Assembly: GCA_013398275.1 (NCBI GenBank)
Contig: VZSE01002491.1
Coordinates: 1,054,001-1,118,000 of the forward strand
Direction of reading: 5' to 3'
Length of the DNA stretch: 64,000 nucleotides
Origin: Promerops cafer
Taxonomy: Eukaryota > Chordata > Aves > Passeriformes > Nectariniidae
Positions 24,033-36,392 of the stretch are shown in pieces. Within the stretch, counting starts at the first letter, position 1. Each line of letters opens with the position of its first letter. Position numbers and translations under genes: made by a program. The notes under the pieces are model-generated. The model saw nothing but the letters and a program-made list of their open reading frames with translations, did not search any database and was not told the origin of the DNA.

Positions 24033-27000
24033 CTTAACTTGAGTTCCCACCATGCTCCACTCAATGCTGTATGAGCTGGTGCATTAAAAATAGCACTGTG
24101 TGCAGAACCAGGCGAACAGCAGGGTTAGCCACACGCACTGCTTTTGCTGCTGTGAGAACAGGACTGTCATGTTCAATGCACTAGTAGAAAAGGTGGGTTT
24201 GGCACAACCACCCAGACCTCCTCCCTTTGCACCTATTCTGTCTCCTTCCATTCCCATCCCCAAAATCCTTTAAAAAGACGCTAAGAAGTAAATTTTCAAG
24301 GAGACAATTAATACTGAATAAAAAAAGCACACTCTTGCTTCTGCTGTTCAACCTCAACAGGGTAACCCAACTGCTGTTCCAGAAACTTGTGCAGCTAAAG
24401 CAAAACCTAATTATTTCCTTATACCTCTAGCTCCAGCTTCATATCTTAGAGTTAGCATAGGCAAAATGAGCTGTTTGTCAGGAGAGGACTTTGTACCACT
24501 GGAAAAATGTACCTGGCAGTCTCCCCAAAATCCTCATAATTTTAATACAGCTTTCATGTTTGTTTTCACTTTCCCCTTCGTTAAGCATTTAAGGCAACTC
24601 AAATGAAGCCCTTGCCATCAAACCAGCCTTTTAGCAGTAATGACATAAATTACATTGTTCTCCTGAGCTTGCAGCACCCAGCTATTAAATCTAACCATGG
24701 GAGTTTGGCAAATCTTTTCATGCATGAGGCAGCTGTTTCTTTTCTCCCCTGCTTCCCCCCTCCACCCCCTTTTTTTGCCTTGCATGAGCATGGTGTGCAC
24801 TCTGAGGGACGCACTGTACCCAAACCCCTTCGCCTAAGGTGCTCTGCACAGAGCCACAGGGCTCCCTGCAATGCCCCCCTGAAATACTCTATGTCCACAG
24901 GGGGATGCAGACCCGCTCTTGGTCCCAACCTGTCACAATTCTCCAGAAGCACAATCTCAGGTGTCCAGAGTGGTTTCATGGTACAGAGCTGGCAGAAGCA
25001 CCATGACTTAGAAAGTCACCTCCATCACCCAGGGACAAATCCTGGCTCCTGATGTTGGGACACTCCATCTCAGTGCTGCACGACTTGGGGATTTATCCCA
25101 CTGGTGCTTGGAACATGCTGCCAGGAGTCTGTGCTGAGTTGAAGAGTCCTGGTAGTTTCTTTGTTTACTCTGGGGTTCTTCTGGAAGCATTTTGACTTGT
25201 GTTTTCTCAGTGTAGTTATCTGTCCACACTGGGCTGCCTTGGAAAAGCCATCACCTTGCAGAAGCTGTAGCTGTGCATATCCTGCTTCATGGGGCACTTA
25301 TATTCATCTTCAAATTGCCCTGCCATCAATGGGCATTTTCATGCTGTGCAGTTATTCAGTGACAATACTCTAGTGCAGGCTAAAAGGTGGTTAATTTGCA
25401 ATCAGTGCTGTTTGACATACACATCAAATGGTAACATGCCAGTCATGTACTGCCCCTCGGGATGGTTGTCTCTCATAGGAATGCACCAGGTGGCCCTGGC
25501 TGGCACCCAGTGCAGCAGCATGAGCTGGCTGCTGCACAGGCCACTCCTGGTTATCCTTGTCCCCATGTGGTCTCAGGATAACCTGCCAGATGGATCAATG
25601 TCCCTGGGGACACCGACCTGCTCCCCATTGCCATCCTTTCCCAGTTCTGCTGCTGCATCACTGCCAGGTGGTCAAGAAATGGATGGGAAGCCCTGTGCTC
25701 CCACACAGCATCTCCCAGAGGGCATCAGCTGCAGACACAGTGAAGGAATTGAGGAGCTCTGTGACTGGTTTGGGCCTCTCTGCAAGGGAAAAAATGAAAC
25801 TCAAACCCAAGCCTATTTTTCTTCAGTAAGCTCTGGCATGAGCAGAGAGGCTTTTCTCCTGATGAACCTTATTTTTCTGTGCAACAGTAATGAAAATAAA
25901 AAGAACAGCACTTAAATGGGGTTTGTTAGTAGACAAACAAGGTTAAACAGGTTAAGCAGTGGAAATAAAAGTCTCAGTGTTCCTATCTTGGAGCAAATAG
26001 ATGCCTGAATGTTCCTGTGAGACATATTTGCTGGTGCTGCAGTGCAGAAGGACAGGCACTGCAAACCTTTGCCTCAACAAGCAAAACATAGCTGTGCTGG
26101 GAGGGGAGGGAAATGTTTTTCCTCCTGAGTTTCAGAAAGCTGGGTTTGAAGCAGAGATTAGAGGTGTCAGTAATGGCAAAGAAAATGTACCCCCCTTGCA
26201 GTTCCACTGGACTAAAGGAGCAGCAGCACTAAGCCATTCTGCCCTGAGTGACAGAGAGGGGGATGGGGGCACACACTGGCACAGATGCCATCCCCAATCC
26301 AACACATGCTCCCTCCCCAGACACTGAACAGCATGAGTAACAGAAAGGAAGAAGTGACTATTTCCCCACCCCTATGTCTGCCACCCAACAGCTGTGCTGA
26401 CCCACCCCATCTGTGGCACAATGTGTGGGGCAGGAGAGGAGCAGTCACTGCTCTCCCTCCAGCTCTAGCACAAGAGGCATGAGGTGGGGATTGGAGTAGA
26501 TTCTCCAGCCCAAGGATGGATGGGGAAAGTGTGTGATGGGGGGGATAACCATGAGTTTTGGCTGGGTCTGTGACTGGCCTTGCAGAAAAGCCTCCAACTG
26601 TTTACTAAGTGCCTGGGTTTAAGGCTGTAGGGATTTAGAAAACCTTTGGAGAAGATGAAGTTTTTATCAGTCATCAAAGACAGGATTTAGCTTCATTTGG
26701 TGGACTCCTAAATTTATTCCTCTCACCTTCCAGTGTATACCTAAATCTGAGTCTCTGAATCACTCTTTAGGCTCCATTAACTGCAGTGGGGTGTAAGTAT
26801 CTGATTTACCTTTAGTTTTAGATGTGCATACTTGGGTGAAATCCCACCCCAGGTGTTCATTATTTGCCCTTGATGGGCAACCACACAGGCAGCCCTGTAA
26901 GGGATTGTGTGAGTGCTCCAGCTCCCTTTCAGTGGGAAGTCTCCAGGGATTTTTCTCCAGGGATGAAGGCTGCCACAGTGGCATGGAGAGTGTTCATAGG

Positions 27001-28103
27001 GCTCTGATGGGGCCCTGCTCTCATGGGGACAACCCCAGGTAGTGGGGGGTACAGTCAGCTAGCAGGGGGTATGATGATTATTCAAACAGCTCAGTCTATG
27101 TCTGCAAAAGCCTTTTGGCCTGGAGGCTTGTTTTCACATCATCATGGGTGATGCTACTGCTCTCCTTGGATCACTTCTTTCCTGCCAGGGTTATGTCTGG
27201 CCGACCCAAGAGGTGAGACCCTCCCTGTGATCCCAACAAAAGCCAGTGGCACTATCTCAACACTTCCAGCCACAGCTGGGGGCCAGGGAAAATGAGTCAA
27301 GATGCTGTGTCTCCTACATCTACACCTGCCTTGATAACCTTAAAAGATAAAAGCCAAGGGCACTTACAGAGGCAGGTAGACACAAAGGTTTGTTCACAAG
27401 ATGAAGTAAGCAATCTCCAAGTTCAGCAAATAACTGCTGAAGAAGTAAACTCCAGTAAAAGCTAAATGGAAGTGAATTAATGCAGTTAATCTACTTTTCA
27501 GCTTGATTAACTTCCACCAAATAATCAGCAAATTCTTATAAGTTTTTGATAATAATGTTGAAAAGTACTCAGGGGTCCAGGACAAAGAAAACTCATGTGA
27601 CATCCCTCATGGCAGCACAGCATGAACACAACATTCATCACATTCTTTCTGCAATAATAGACATTTCCAGGAATGGGACGTCTCTTGGCAAAGGGACTTC
27701 ACCTGCATGCCTAAGCTACCAGTCTGGTGGGATAAATGCTGACAAGCATGGAAATTGAAGAGGTTTCAAAAAAAATTCAAGAGGAGGAGGTTATGTGAGA
27801 CTCAAAGCCATTTGCTTGATTTTACTACAGAGACAGAGAAAAGCAATTTAAAAGAAGAGATATCAAAGGACAAAGGGATGAGAAAAGGAAAGACGGAGGA
27901 AAAATCCAACTGTTGAAAAAAGCTTTCACATAGCCTGAAGTGCAGAGGGGGAGGGACTGGGCCTGATACAGGTAACAATGTGCACAAGATCAGAAACACA
28001 CAACTGCAGTGTTTGCACACTTTTTAGGGAGCTGGTCAGAGTGAGCAAAGGGAAGAAAATGTGGATATTGTACAGACAATGGTGGAGCAAAAGCAATGAC
28101 CAT

Positions 28104-28162
28104 GACAGGCAGATAGAAGAAAATAGATGGATAGACAGACAAACAGATAAACAGAAAGAACA
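28104..28162. repeat. Purine-rich (GAYA)n-like repeat
   Basis: Degenerate tandem GATA, GACA and AACA units over about 60 bp, a decayed tetranucleotide microsatellite. Confidence 0.7.
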
Positions 28163-28429
28163 GTGACTGATCTATGAGCCGTTAAGGAAACAGAAAAACC
28201 AATGCAAACAGAAACAAGGGGTGTTATCAGCTGATTTTGGAAGAGGTGACTGGGGAACTAGGGACTGTGAAACGGACTCGGTGTGCTCTGCTACACACTC
28301 CGAGCAGCAGCTTTTGAAGTGGGAAAATGCTTTGCAGTTTCAGCAGAAATAGACACTCTTGAGAATCGTATCATTGAAAGGACCTGAAGATCAGAGTTGC
28401 TATCTGGAAAAGAGTTCTACTAATAGTTA

Positions 28430-28645
28430 GAAGCCCCAGGTATTCTTGGATGCAGAAGTTCACTTGTCATTGAACCAAGCAAGGGTGACATTACCTCAAC
28501 CTATTTTGTTATCCATCAAACTGGTTATAGAAAATCTCATTGCAGAAGATGACCTTGGACCAAGTGGGCATGAGCAGATTTTGTGGACGTTAATAGAAAG
28601 ATAACAAAAGTAAAATATAATGACATGCTAATGAGAAAAAATTCT
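28430..28645 (+). mobile_element. Ancient CR1 relic, upstream part
   Basis: The stretch around 28547-28600 (GATGACCTTGGACCAAGTGG, then CATGAGCAGATTTT) matches the old CR1 segment that encodes 'DDLGPSDHEL' before the reverse transcriptase domain. The frame is broken. The element appears to continue at about 28960-29430, separated by GC-rich unrelated sequence, so I read the two parts as one interrupted element. This is judged from remembered family patterns. Confidence 0.5.
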
Positions 28646-28900
28646 CAAAGATGAACAAAATGTTGGGTGCTTGGAACAGGAGGCATTGCAGTTGACTGCT
28701 GGCAGGGTAGGGTGGCCACAGTGACAGTAGCCCCAGCTCTGTGGGAAGCCCTGCCTGGTCTTGGCTGCTCCAGCACCATCCATATGGGCTTGGGACAGGC
28801 AGCTGGGAACCCATTAGAGCATTTTGTTCTGGTCTTTGCACCTCCTTGCAAGCAAACTAACAAAACTTTTTCAGAGCCACTCAATTCCTCCTGTTGATTT
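28646..28900. other. GC-rich sequence interrupting an ancient CR1
   Basis: About 250 bp with clearly higher GC than the AT-rich CR1 relic on both sides. It may be a later insertion of an unidentified repeat, or retained unique DNA between two separate CR1 fragments. I could not recognise terminal repeats or a target duplication. Open frames on both strands are explained by composition. Confidence 0.35.
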
Positions 28901-28959
28901 ACCTTCCCAAATGAAATTATCTGTAAGATCCTGACATTCAGCTTCCTGCTCAGGTTAAA

Positions 28960-29430
28960 AGGACTAACAATTTATTCAAGTCTCAAAAAATAAGAGACTA
29001 GCTTGGTGCTGCAATTCAATAAAAATAATTATCTAGACTGCAGGGTCAGAGCCAGAATGACTAATGGAAATGTTCAGAGAAATGGAAATTACCCCACTAC
29101 AGATGGAAGCTAAACTCTGAGTTTAATATATTCCAGCTAAAAAGACCAGATAATCTCCATCCCCAGAGCTGAGGGAACTGGCCCATGAAATTGGCAGTCT
29201 GATAGTAAGGATTTCTGATCTATCAAATCAGAGACAGATACCATAACACAGGAATCCAGTTAGTGTGAGAAATGGGAAGGAGGGTATGAGTCAAGCTGTT
29301 TACACACTCATTAATCGAACCTCATTGGTTTACAACCCTATAAAACAAATTTTGAGTGAACAAATAATTGAAGACATGGCAGAAAGTGAAGCTAAAATGT
29401 AGCATAGGCCAACCAAAGGTCAGTGAGATG
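28960..29430 (+). mobile_element. Ancient CR1 relic, reverse-transcriptase part
   Basis: The region near 29150-29220 (ATCTCCATCC, then CTGAGGGAACTGGCCCATGA) matches the old CR1 segment encoding 'ISP..LRELAHEI'. The stretch near 29305-29410 matches the following 'INLTSVVYKLLEQILSEQI' type segment, including ATTTTGAGTGAACAAATAAT. Many stops and shifts are present. It carries the same element type and orientation as 28430-28645. Its open-frame remnants are too short to mean anything. Confidence 0.6.
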
Positions 29431-30182
29431 GCAAGCTTACTGGCTCAGGATGCACAGACCTGAGGGATAGCTGCAGCTTACTTGTTGAGAATCCAGGAGC
29501 AAACCTGTTGCTCGTTCTTGGACTCATAAGCCTTGGTGGCAAGGTAGGATGGTGGTGGTAGCACACACCTTGCTGCAGGGAGGCTGCCTGGCATTTTTGG
29601 ACACTGGTAACTGAGTAACTGAGGCCACTTTGGTCACCTTTACTGTGTTGCAGATATGTCACCTTGTCGAAACAAGCAGCCCTCTTTCACCAGTAACTCT
29701 GGAAAAAACAGTATCAAAAAAACCCCAAAGCAATTTGATCAGAAAGCCCATAAGTATCTTGAGCTAGTGGGTGAATGCCCAGTCATTGCTTCAAACTCTG
29801 TAAAAACACCCATTTAAAAGATAATTTCTGTTTTTGAAGATCAAAGGCACTTGGAAACTGGACCTGCATTTGTAGCAAGCAGGCAATTGTAGAGTCTCAA
29901 GCTCACGGAGGGAAGGCTGGGCCCTGCTCTACATCAGGGACCTTTCTTTATTTGTGGTGCTCAGCAACTCAATTTCTAACAGCTTTGTTGATACATCCAG
30001 TCTTCATGTTTGCCAGCATGAAAATTCAATTGATTTTGTATGCAAGCCTAGCATAAATTTTAGCAACTCTTTCCCTCTTTTCACTCTAAAGAGTGATTTT
30101 TCCTTTTTCTTTTAGAGGCTGCTGGCAGACAGCCTATGAGACAGTTTTAACATGGAAATTTTGCTTAACTTAGATTTGTAGC
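29431..30182. other. Intergenic, nothing recognised
   Basis: About 750 bp between the CR1 relic and the LTR. No gene, RNA or repeat could be named; there is a T/C-rich stretch before the LTR. Confidence 0.6.
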
Positions 30183-30757
30183 TGTGGTGGGTTGACCTTG
30201 GCTGGATGCCAGGTCCCCACCAAGCTGCTCTATCACTCCTTTTCCCAGCTGGGCAGGGGAAAGAAAATAAGATGGAAAATGACTCACAGGTTGAGATAAG
30301 ACAGTTTACTAAAGCAAAAGAGAAAGCTTGCATGCACACTAGCAGAGAAAAAAACCATGGCTTTACTCTCTACTTCCCATCAGCGAGCAATGCCCAGCCA
30401 CTTCCTGGGAAGCAGGGCTTCAGCACCCTCAGCATTGGCTCCAGAAGGCAAACATTGCCAACAGTGAATGCCTCCCTTCCTCCTCCTCTCCTGAGCTTTT
30501 ATATCTGAGTTGACATCCCATGGTGTGGAATAACCCTTTGGTTAATTTGGGTCAGTTGTGTCCCCTCCAGGGATCCACCCCCAGCCGCCTGATGGCATTA
30601 GCACCATTGCTGATAGGCTTGGCCTTGGCCAGCGGTGGGTCCGTCCTGGAGCTGGGCATTGGCTCTGCTGGGCATGGAGGAAGCTTCCGAGAGCTTCTCA
30701 CAGAAGACACCTCTGTAGCCCCCTGCTACTGAGACCTAGCTATGCAAATCCAATACA
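30183..30757 (+). mobile_element. Solo LTR of a passerine-type endogenous retrovirus
   Basis: This is a 575-bp element starting TGTGGTGGGTTGACC and ending CAATACA, giving the TG...CA ends typical of retroviral LTRs. The start, with its block on 'ccaagctgctctatcactcc', is a pattern I know from abundant LTRs in songbird genomes; I do not assign a subfamily name. A TATA-like TTTTATAT is at 30497-30504. No gag, pol or env sequence lies on either side, so it is a solo LTR left by recombination between two LTRs. The flanking 5-bp sequences (GTAGC and GGAGT) do not match, so the target duplication is eroded or the edges are slightly off. Open frames inside it have no meaning. Confidence 0.8.
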
Positions 30758-33578
30758 GGAGTTTTATAGATGCTTTTCCCAGGAGACCAATGTCACAGCA
30801 AGGCCATACAGACATCGATGCTGGGACATGGCAGACAGGAGGGATGGGATGGAGGCAGGAGGTGAAATACTGACAAGCTGCACTGTCCCTGCAACGTGTC
30901 CACTGCCCAGACTCAGACCCCAAATCCCACCACTGCTGCACAGAGTTACAGGAGGCATTTTCAGGGTATTTTCTTGCTATTTCCCAAGTCAGTCCCAGGC
31001 TGAACAAAAGACTTACCAAGTCTTATAACTATTCACAAGAAAGCCTTGGCTGAAAATGGTATTTACACACTGACATAGCTGTACAGAGAATATAGGTATG
31101 TGCCAGCACTGCTGTGGGGCTGATCCTCCCAAGTGTCCCACACCAAATTGCACGTTAGTGCTGGAACTTCAGCACTGGTTCAACAAAGTGCAGATCAAAA
31201 TGAGCTGTGCAATCTTCTGCTGCTATGTTAGTCAATTATCCCTGAGCTCCATGACTCAGTTCTTGCCCTGCCATAATGCCCCCATGGACAGTGGCCAGCT
31301 GGTACATAGAGGATTAAGGGTTTAGTCCTGCATTAATTCTACTAATAAAGACAAGTTAGAATAAGATCAAGGAAAAAGAAGTAGGAAAAAGCTAGCAAAT
31401 ATTGCTGTGGTTGTTTTACCAATCCCCCTTTGTTCTGCACTGACCCACAAACTCAGAACTCAGAAAAAAAGCAACACGATGCAGATATTTGCAGCTCCAT
31501 AAACACAAGATGTGGACAGCACTACTCAGAAGGAGGCTCTCAGAGGAATTGCTTTCCTGTATCTCCTCACTTCCTTCCCTTGCTCTAGACACAGCTTTTC
31601 TCAGACTTGCTGCCCCAATTCTTCAACCCTTTTTTGTGCTTTTGCTACTTTAATTTAACAGAAGAGCTGTTACACTGAAGCTCGAAGGAGTACACAGGAA
31701 CTTTCCTGAGCTGCTTGTCAAAGCTGATTGTCAAGGTGCCTGTGTTATAAGAACAGTTCTATTAACTTTTGACCTGTAAAAATTGACTACCAGGTCCATG
31801 CCTGGCCAGCTCCAGCATCCCAGAGAGTAGCAAGGCCAGCATTTACTTCCTTTACAGCTACAAGAGCAGCCATGGCTTAAGCTGGAACTTGGGTGCTCCA
31901 CAGCTGCCTGCTGTGCCTGGAGCTGCAGGAGGAGGTAGCTCTGGCTGCTGCAGGAATGACCAGGGTGTCCCATGGGAGGAAGGAGCAAGCTCCTAGGGAG
32001 GACTCAAGGAACTGAAACCAAGTGCAGGTCGTTCTGGTTGGGTATTTTATGCCCAGAACCATTTTGTTAAATCCAGAATATCCTCTTAGACCATACTGGG
32101 GGGGAGTTGTTTGGGTTGTTTATTTGTTTTTCTATGTGGGAAGAAAAGAAAACCCTAAACATTTGGACCAGGTTGAGATCTTTCCCCCTAATATATTTTC
32201 TTTTACCATAGGGATGTGTATAGTAAGAGGCATTTTCTGATATGTGGTTCTAAATAAATGCTCTAAAATCTTTTTCTGATGAAAAATATCCCAGTTCTAA
32301 ATTAAAATTAATATCTTTCTGACCCAGAAGTGATTCTTTTTTCCACTAGGAACATGGTCCATGGGGAAACTTCAATCTTGCTTCAATCTGGAACACAAAC
32401 AATGTAAAAAATCTTGAATCTGTAGCAATATGGAAATTTGGAAACACACCAGAGGAGTTTGGAGGCTTCTATCCCTTGTGAGCAGGCTGGGAAAGGAGGG
32501 TTGCTCTGCACCACAGCAGATTCCCACAGTGTATCAGGTGGAAAATCAGACCCCAGAGTAGGTTTTGGGGGAGCTGTGCCCACCATCACCTCCTCCTGCC
32601 AGGATCCAGGGCATCATATTTCCTTTGGGATAATAATCACAAATTAGCCATAGCTAAGAGCTTTCCCTAACATGCTGGATGCTCTCACTGAGATTTCTGA
32701 ATTGATTGAGGAGTGGGTGTGGCTGAGGCAGGTGCTCTCAGTACTGGGCCTCCTGTGCAAGCTCATTAGAGCATCCTCCATGATGCATTTTTTACTTATA
32801 GTTTTACACAGTGAAATCAGTATTTTTTTTTTTATTCAGCAGATATGTGCATACAGAAAAAGATCTAACCAACAGTTAACCTAATCACAGTACCAGCAGA
32901 CAGTGACTGTACATTTGAAGGCGAGTTATAATCTATTTGGCTATCAAAGTAGTGCTATCAAAGTCTAACTACATACGTATTTATTTTAGCTTCATACGTA
33001 TTTTTCATGTAAATACAGATTTAAATACTTTTTATATGAGTGTATACACACATACACGCACATATATTTATCTATACAAGGTACAATGCATGGTATCTTT
33101 AGTTTTAAGCACAGTCACACCCTTAGAAAGGGCTGTATCAGGAATGGTCAGGGTGAGTCATAGACATCTAAGCACATGAATACACTGGTGTTTTACCTGA
33201 CCTCATTAGACACCTATTCTGGATATGATTTTACAAAGGATGGTGGTAAGTTAAAGACAGCATCTCCCTTACAGTGTTAAACAGAAATGCAGGCCTCTGA
33301 ATGAAACCAGGGTGAGAAGAAGAACATGGAAAACCAGATGAAACTCAATGAGTGTTTCAGGCCACTGAAAAATAGCCCAAAGTTTGGTATTTCACACAGG
33401 TTTGATGTCTGCTTGGCAGACTCTGACCTCCCTAGAGTGATGACCAGACCCCTCCAAACAGTGTCCTCAACACTCAACTGACCAAGGGGGCAATGCCATT
33501 CCTTGAACATGCAGTCCTGATGGAAACCACCCACGAACCACCTTTACCTTCCCCTCCCTGGCTGCCACTCCTCCCTCG

Positions 33579-33892
33579 GGCGATGATTTGGCAGCAGTGC
33601 CATGCCGTGAGCCAACTCGCACATGCAGCTCTGCGGTTCCTGCAGCCAGGCGCCCAAAGGCACAGCTGTGCAGATGTTGGATGTGCCCGGGGGGGAGCTG
33701 GGCTCTCAGCCTCGATGGTGATGTTAAAATACCTGTCTGTCATCTGAAAGTGCCTCTTCCCCTGTGAAGGGGCAGCAGCACATGCTGTGCATTCAGAGAC
33801 CAGCACGCAGTCTTCGGGCACTTCTCTTCCGTTCCTGGATGACATCCGAGCAGCAGGAGAACAATTTAGTGACTAGGCGAGCGGCTCACAGG
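33579..33892. other. CpG-enriched patch
   Basis: About 14 CpG dinucleotides within roughly 310 bp, ending in a GGA-rich run. There is no exon or TATA box beside it. It is a candidate unmethylated regulatory element, inferred from composition only. Confidence 0.45.
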
Positions 33893-33913
33893 AGGAGAAG
33901 GAGGAGGAAGAAG
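33891..33913. repeat. (GGA/GAA)n purine run
   Basis: A short GGA/GAA triplet-rich tract of 23 bp. Confidence 0.8.
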
Positions 33914-36365
33914 TCATTAAAATCCTATGGTTTTTTAAGCTCTTATGAGTCTGATGCGAGATTCTCCCACAGATTTGCCACCTCTTTGACCTTGAAGCAG
34001 TATGTTTATAATGTACTTAGTGCTGGAAGCACCGAGAGTCCACCAGTGTATGGCATCTTTTTGCACACTGCAACGTTTACTGAAGAAGCATTCCAGGATG
34101 GGTTTTTCAGATAAATTCAAAGAAAAATATCTCTTGGCTTTTAACCCCTTATTCTCTTTGCATTTGCTAAACAGCTCAGGGAGCTCTTCTGGCCATAAGC
34201 ATGCCGTGTTTTGAGGCGCCCTTGCTGTTTTAGGTCCGCCAGACAGATGACAGCAAAAAATGCCAAGCAGTTTGGCGTGAGGCAGCATGGGGCTATTTTA
34301 GGTTGCATAATCCTGTTTCAGACCAGTGGCAATTTGTTTCACCCTCCACAGGGATTCCATTAGTGGGGTGGAAGTCTAGATCCATAAATTATCAAAAGTT
34401 TTCAGATATTGTCATTTCTTTTTTGTTCTCAAGCCTGCAAACACACACAATCACATTTAGCTGAGTGCAGAGAAATCCCTCTGGCTTCAGTGAAACTAAT
34501 GACAGTGCCAGATAGTTGACAGTCATGATAGGCAGTGCATCAGAGCGGGTTTAGCCTCTCTTTGTGAGGAAAGGTGGAAAGAAACAGTATAAATAAAGCC
34601 CAAACAATGACAATGCTGATAATCAGAAGAGGGATTTTTGTTCTCAGAAACTCAGGTTTGGGTCTCTATGAAGAGAAATGACCTCATCTATTAAAAGCAG
34701 AGCTAGAAAACTGTTGGTTTCCAAGATGATGAGCTAGTAATAAATAATTTCAGAAGGGAACGGTCTTCTGTAGCTGGTTGGAGACACATATTCCAGAAGA
34801 AAATATGGATATAATGAGCAAAGAGAGGAGCAGAGTAAAACAGAGGGAAGATACTCTGGGAAAACCATTAAATACCACAATAGGGATTTTAAAGCTCTTT
34901 AAAATTGTCAGCTGACCTCATGCAGCAGAAAGGAAAAAATGTGAGCTCTAAAGGAAAACAGAAACTCAAATGGAGAGACAGAAGAGTGTTTCTGTAAGCC
35001 CAGCAAAGGCAGCTTTGCTGAGTTTGGGCAGAAAATGGATCTGCTTTCCTTCATTATCTCTCCCAAAAGCAATTTCAAGATTGAGCAGCCTTTCCAGAAA
35101 TTTCTGTGCACATGGCCTGTTACACATCCTCCTCAGGAGCCAGACCCTGGGGGAAAAGGTAGCCAAAGCCCCACAGCCTCTCTGCCATGACCTGGGACCT
35201 GCAGACAGACCCACCATCTTCTCACTCTTCCCACAGCCCAGAGGAAAAAGAGAACAAGTGGAAGGCCACGTTCCTTCAAGGGCTGGTGGCATTGGCATGG
35301 GCCTGGCACAAGAAGCACAGTCAGGCTCCAAAAGTCTTTGCTCCAGCTTCCCCATCATCCTCACTCAGCTTGTGAGTCCCTCCACTGTGAGCTCAGCAGC
35401 AAGGCTCTTGTGGAACACGCCCTTCTGTTCCTTCAAACCTGTGCTGGTAAGACGTGAGAGGAGGAAGCTGAACAGTGTAACTATGGGAAAACAATGTTCA
35501 AAAAGCCCATCAGCAGTGTTAATGAGATTGGTTTCTTTGCTATGGTTGTGTCTCTAGTGAGGACAGGGGATGGGATGAACCTTGTCTGTTCATCAAAGCC
35601 TGAGGGCCAGAGAAGGAAGAAACATCAAGTGTGTTTTTGGAGAGCCTCTCCAGGCCTGCAGGTTCTCAGGTCACAACTGGGGATGCTGGCCCAGCCATGG
35701 TGTCTTGTGCCTGAGACCTTAATTCATCCACCTACAAAGCACAGCTTTGTTCTCTTACCCAAATACAAGCTCAAGGCCCGAGGGCCACATTTTGTGAAGA
35801 AAAGTAGGAGAGTGATGTCCTGGCTTGTGTGGATATAGGTACAAATTTGGAATAGGATCTCAGGCCAGCTCTATTCAGGTAGTACTTTACTCTTCTCCCA
35901 GGAAAGGGTGGTTTTTTAATTAAAATGCTGGCATTAGCAACAGGTAAAACAAGGAGTTCAGCTGTTGACCCTGCTGGGTTGGTTAGCCACTGTGCTAGCA
36001 TTCACGCCAGTGCTGAGCCCCAGGGCATCTCCTGGACTGAAAGAGCTGCCAGTTACAGAAACTCTCGTGCTACATCTGTTTTTTGTCAGACAGGGACTGG
36101 GCACCCACTGCAATATGAAAGTATATTCCTCTGCTGCAGGCTGGGGAACACCCACTGAGCTCCCCAGCCTCGACACACAGGTCTTGGAGGGCACAGCTTT
36201 CCTTGCCCCAAACCTGCCAGGCTTTAATCATGGAACCATCAATATTACCCTGCTGGCTGTCCCTGCAGGAGATGAGGAAACAGGTTCACAAGGAAGGACT
36301 CTCAAAGCCACCAACCTTCCCACTCTTAGCAGCTACAAGAGGACAGCAACATTATAGGTGTATTT

Positions 36366-36392
36366 TATATATATTTACATATATATATATGT
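36366..36392. repeat. (TA)n microsatellite
   Basis: An interrupted TA dinucleotide repeat of about 27 bp. Confidence 0.8.

Larger units (their letters stand above)
21601..28429. other. Intergenic block, GC-richer, no recognisable genes
   Basis: Nearly 7 kb with comparatively many open frames on both strands. The longest are 21980-22603 (207 aa) and 25289-25915 (208 aa), both on +. Neither shows a domain, a signal peptide, a repeat pattern or sensible splice-site context. The second runs through mixed TG/CA-rich sequence with no codon bias that I can see. A CpG-enriched patch lies at 23856-24032, and a purine-rich GATA/GACA-like repeat at 28104-28162. No LINE or LTR is confidently recognised. 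Confidence 0.6.

Noticed and set aside
25289..25915. 208-aa open frame on +, the longest in the window
   Set aside because: No recognisable protein feature, low-complexity TG/CA composition, and an overlapping open frame in another phase. Treated as chance.
34970..35557. 195-aa frame on +, with a 132-aa frame opposite
   Set aside because: No domain or splice context; explained by composition.
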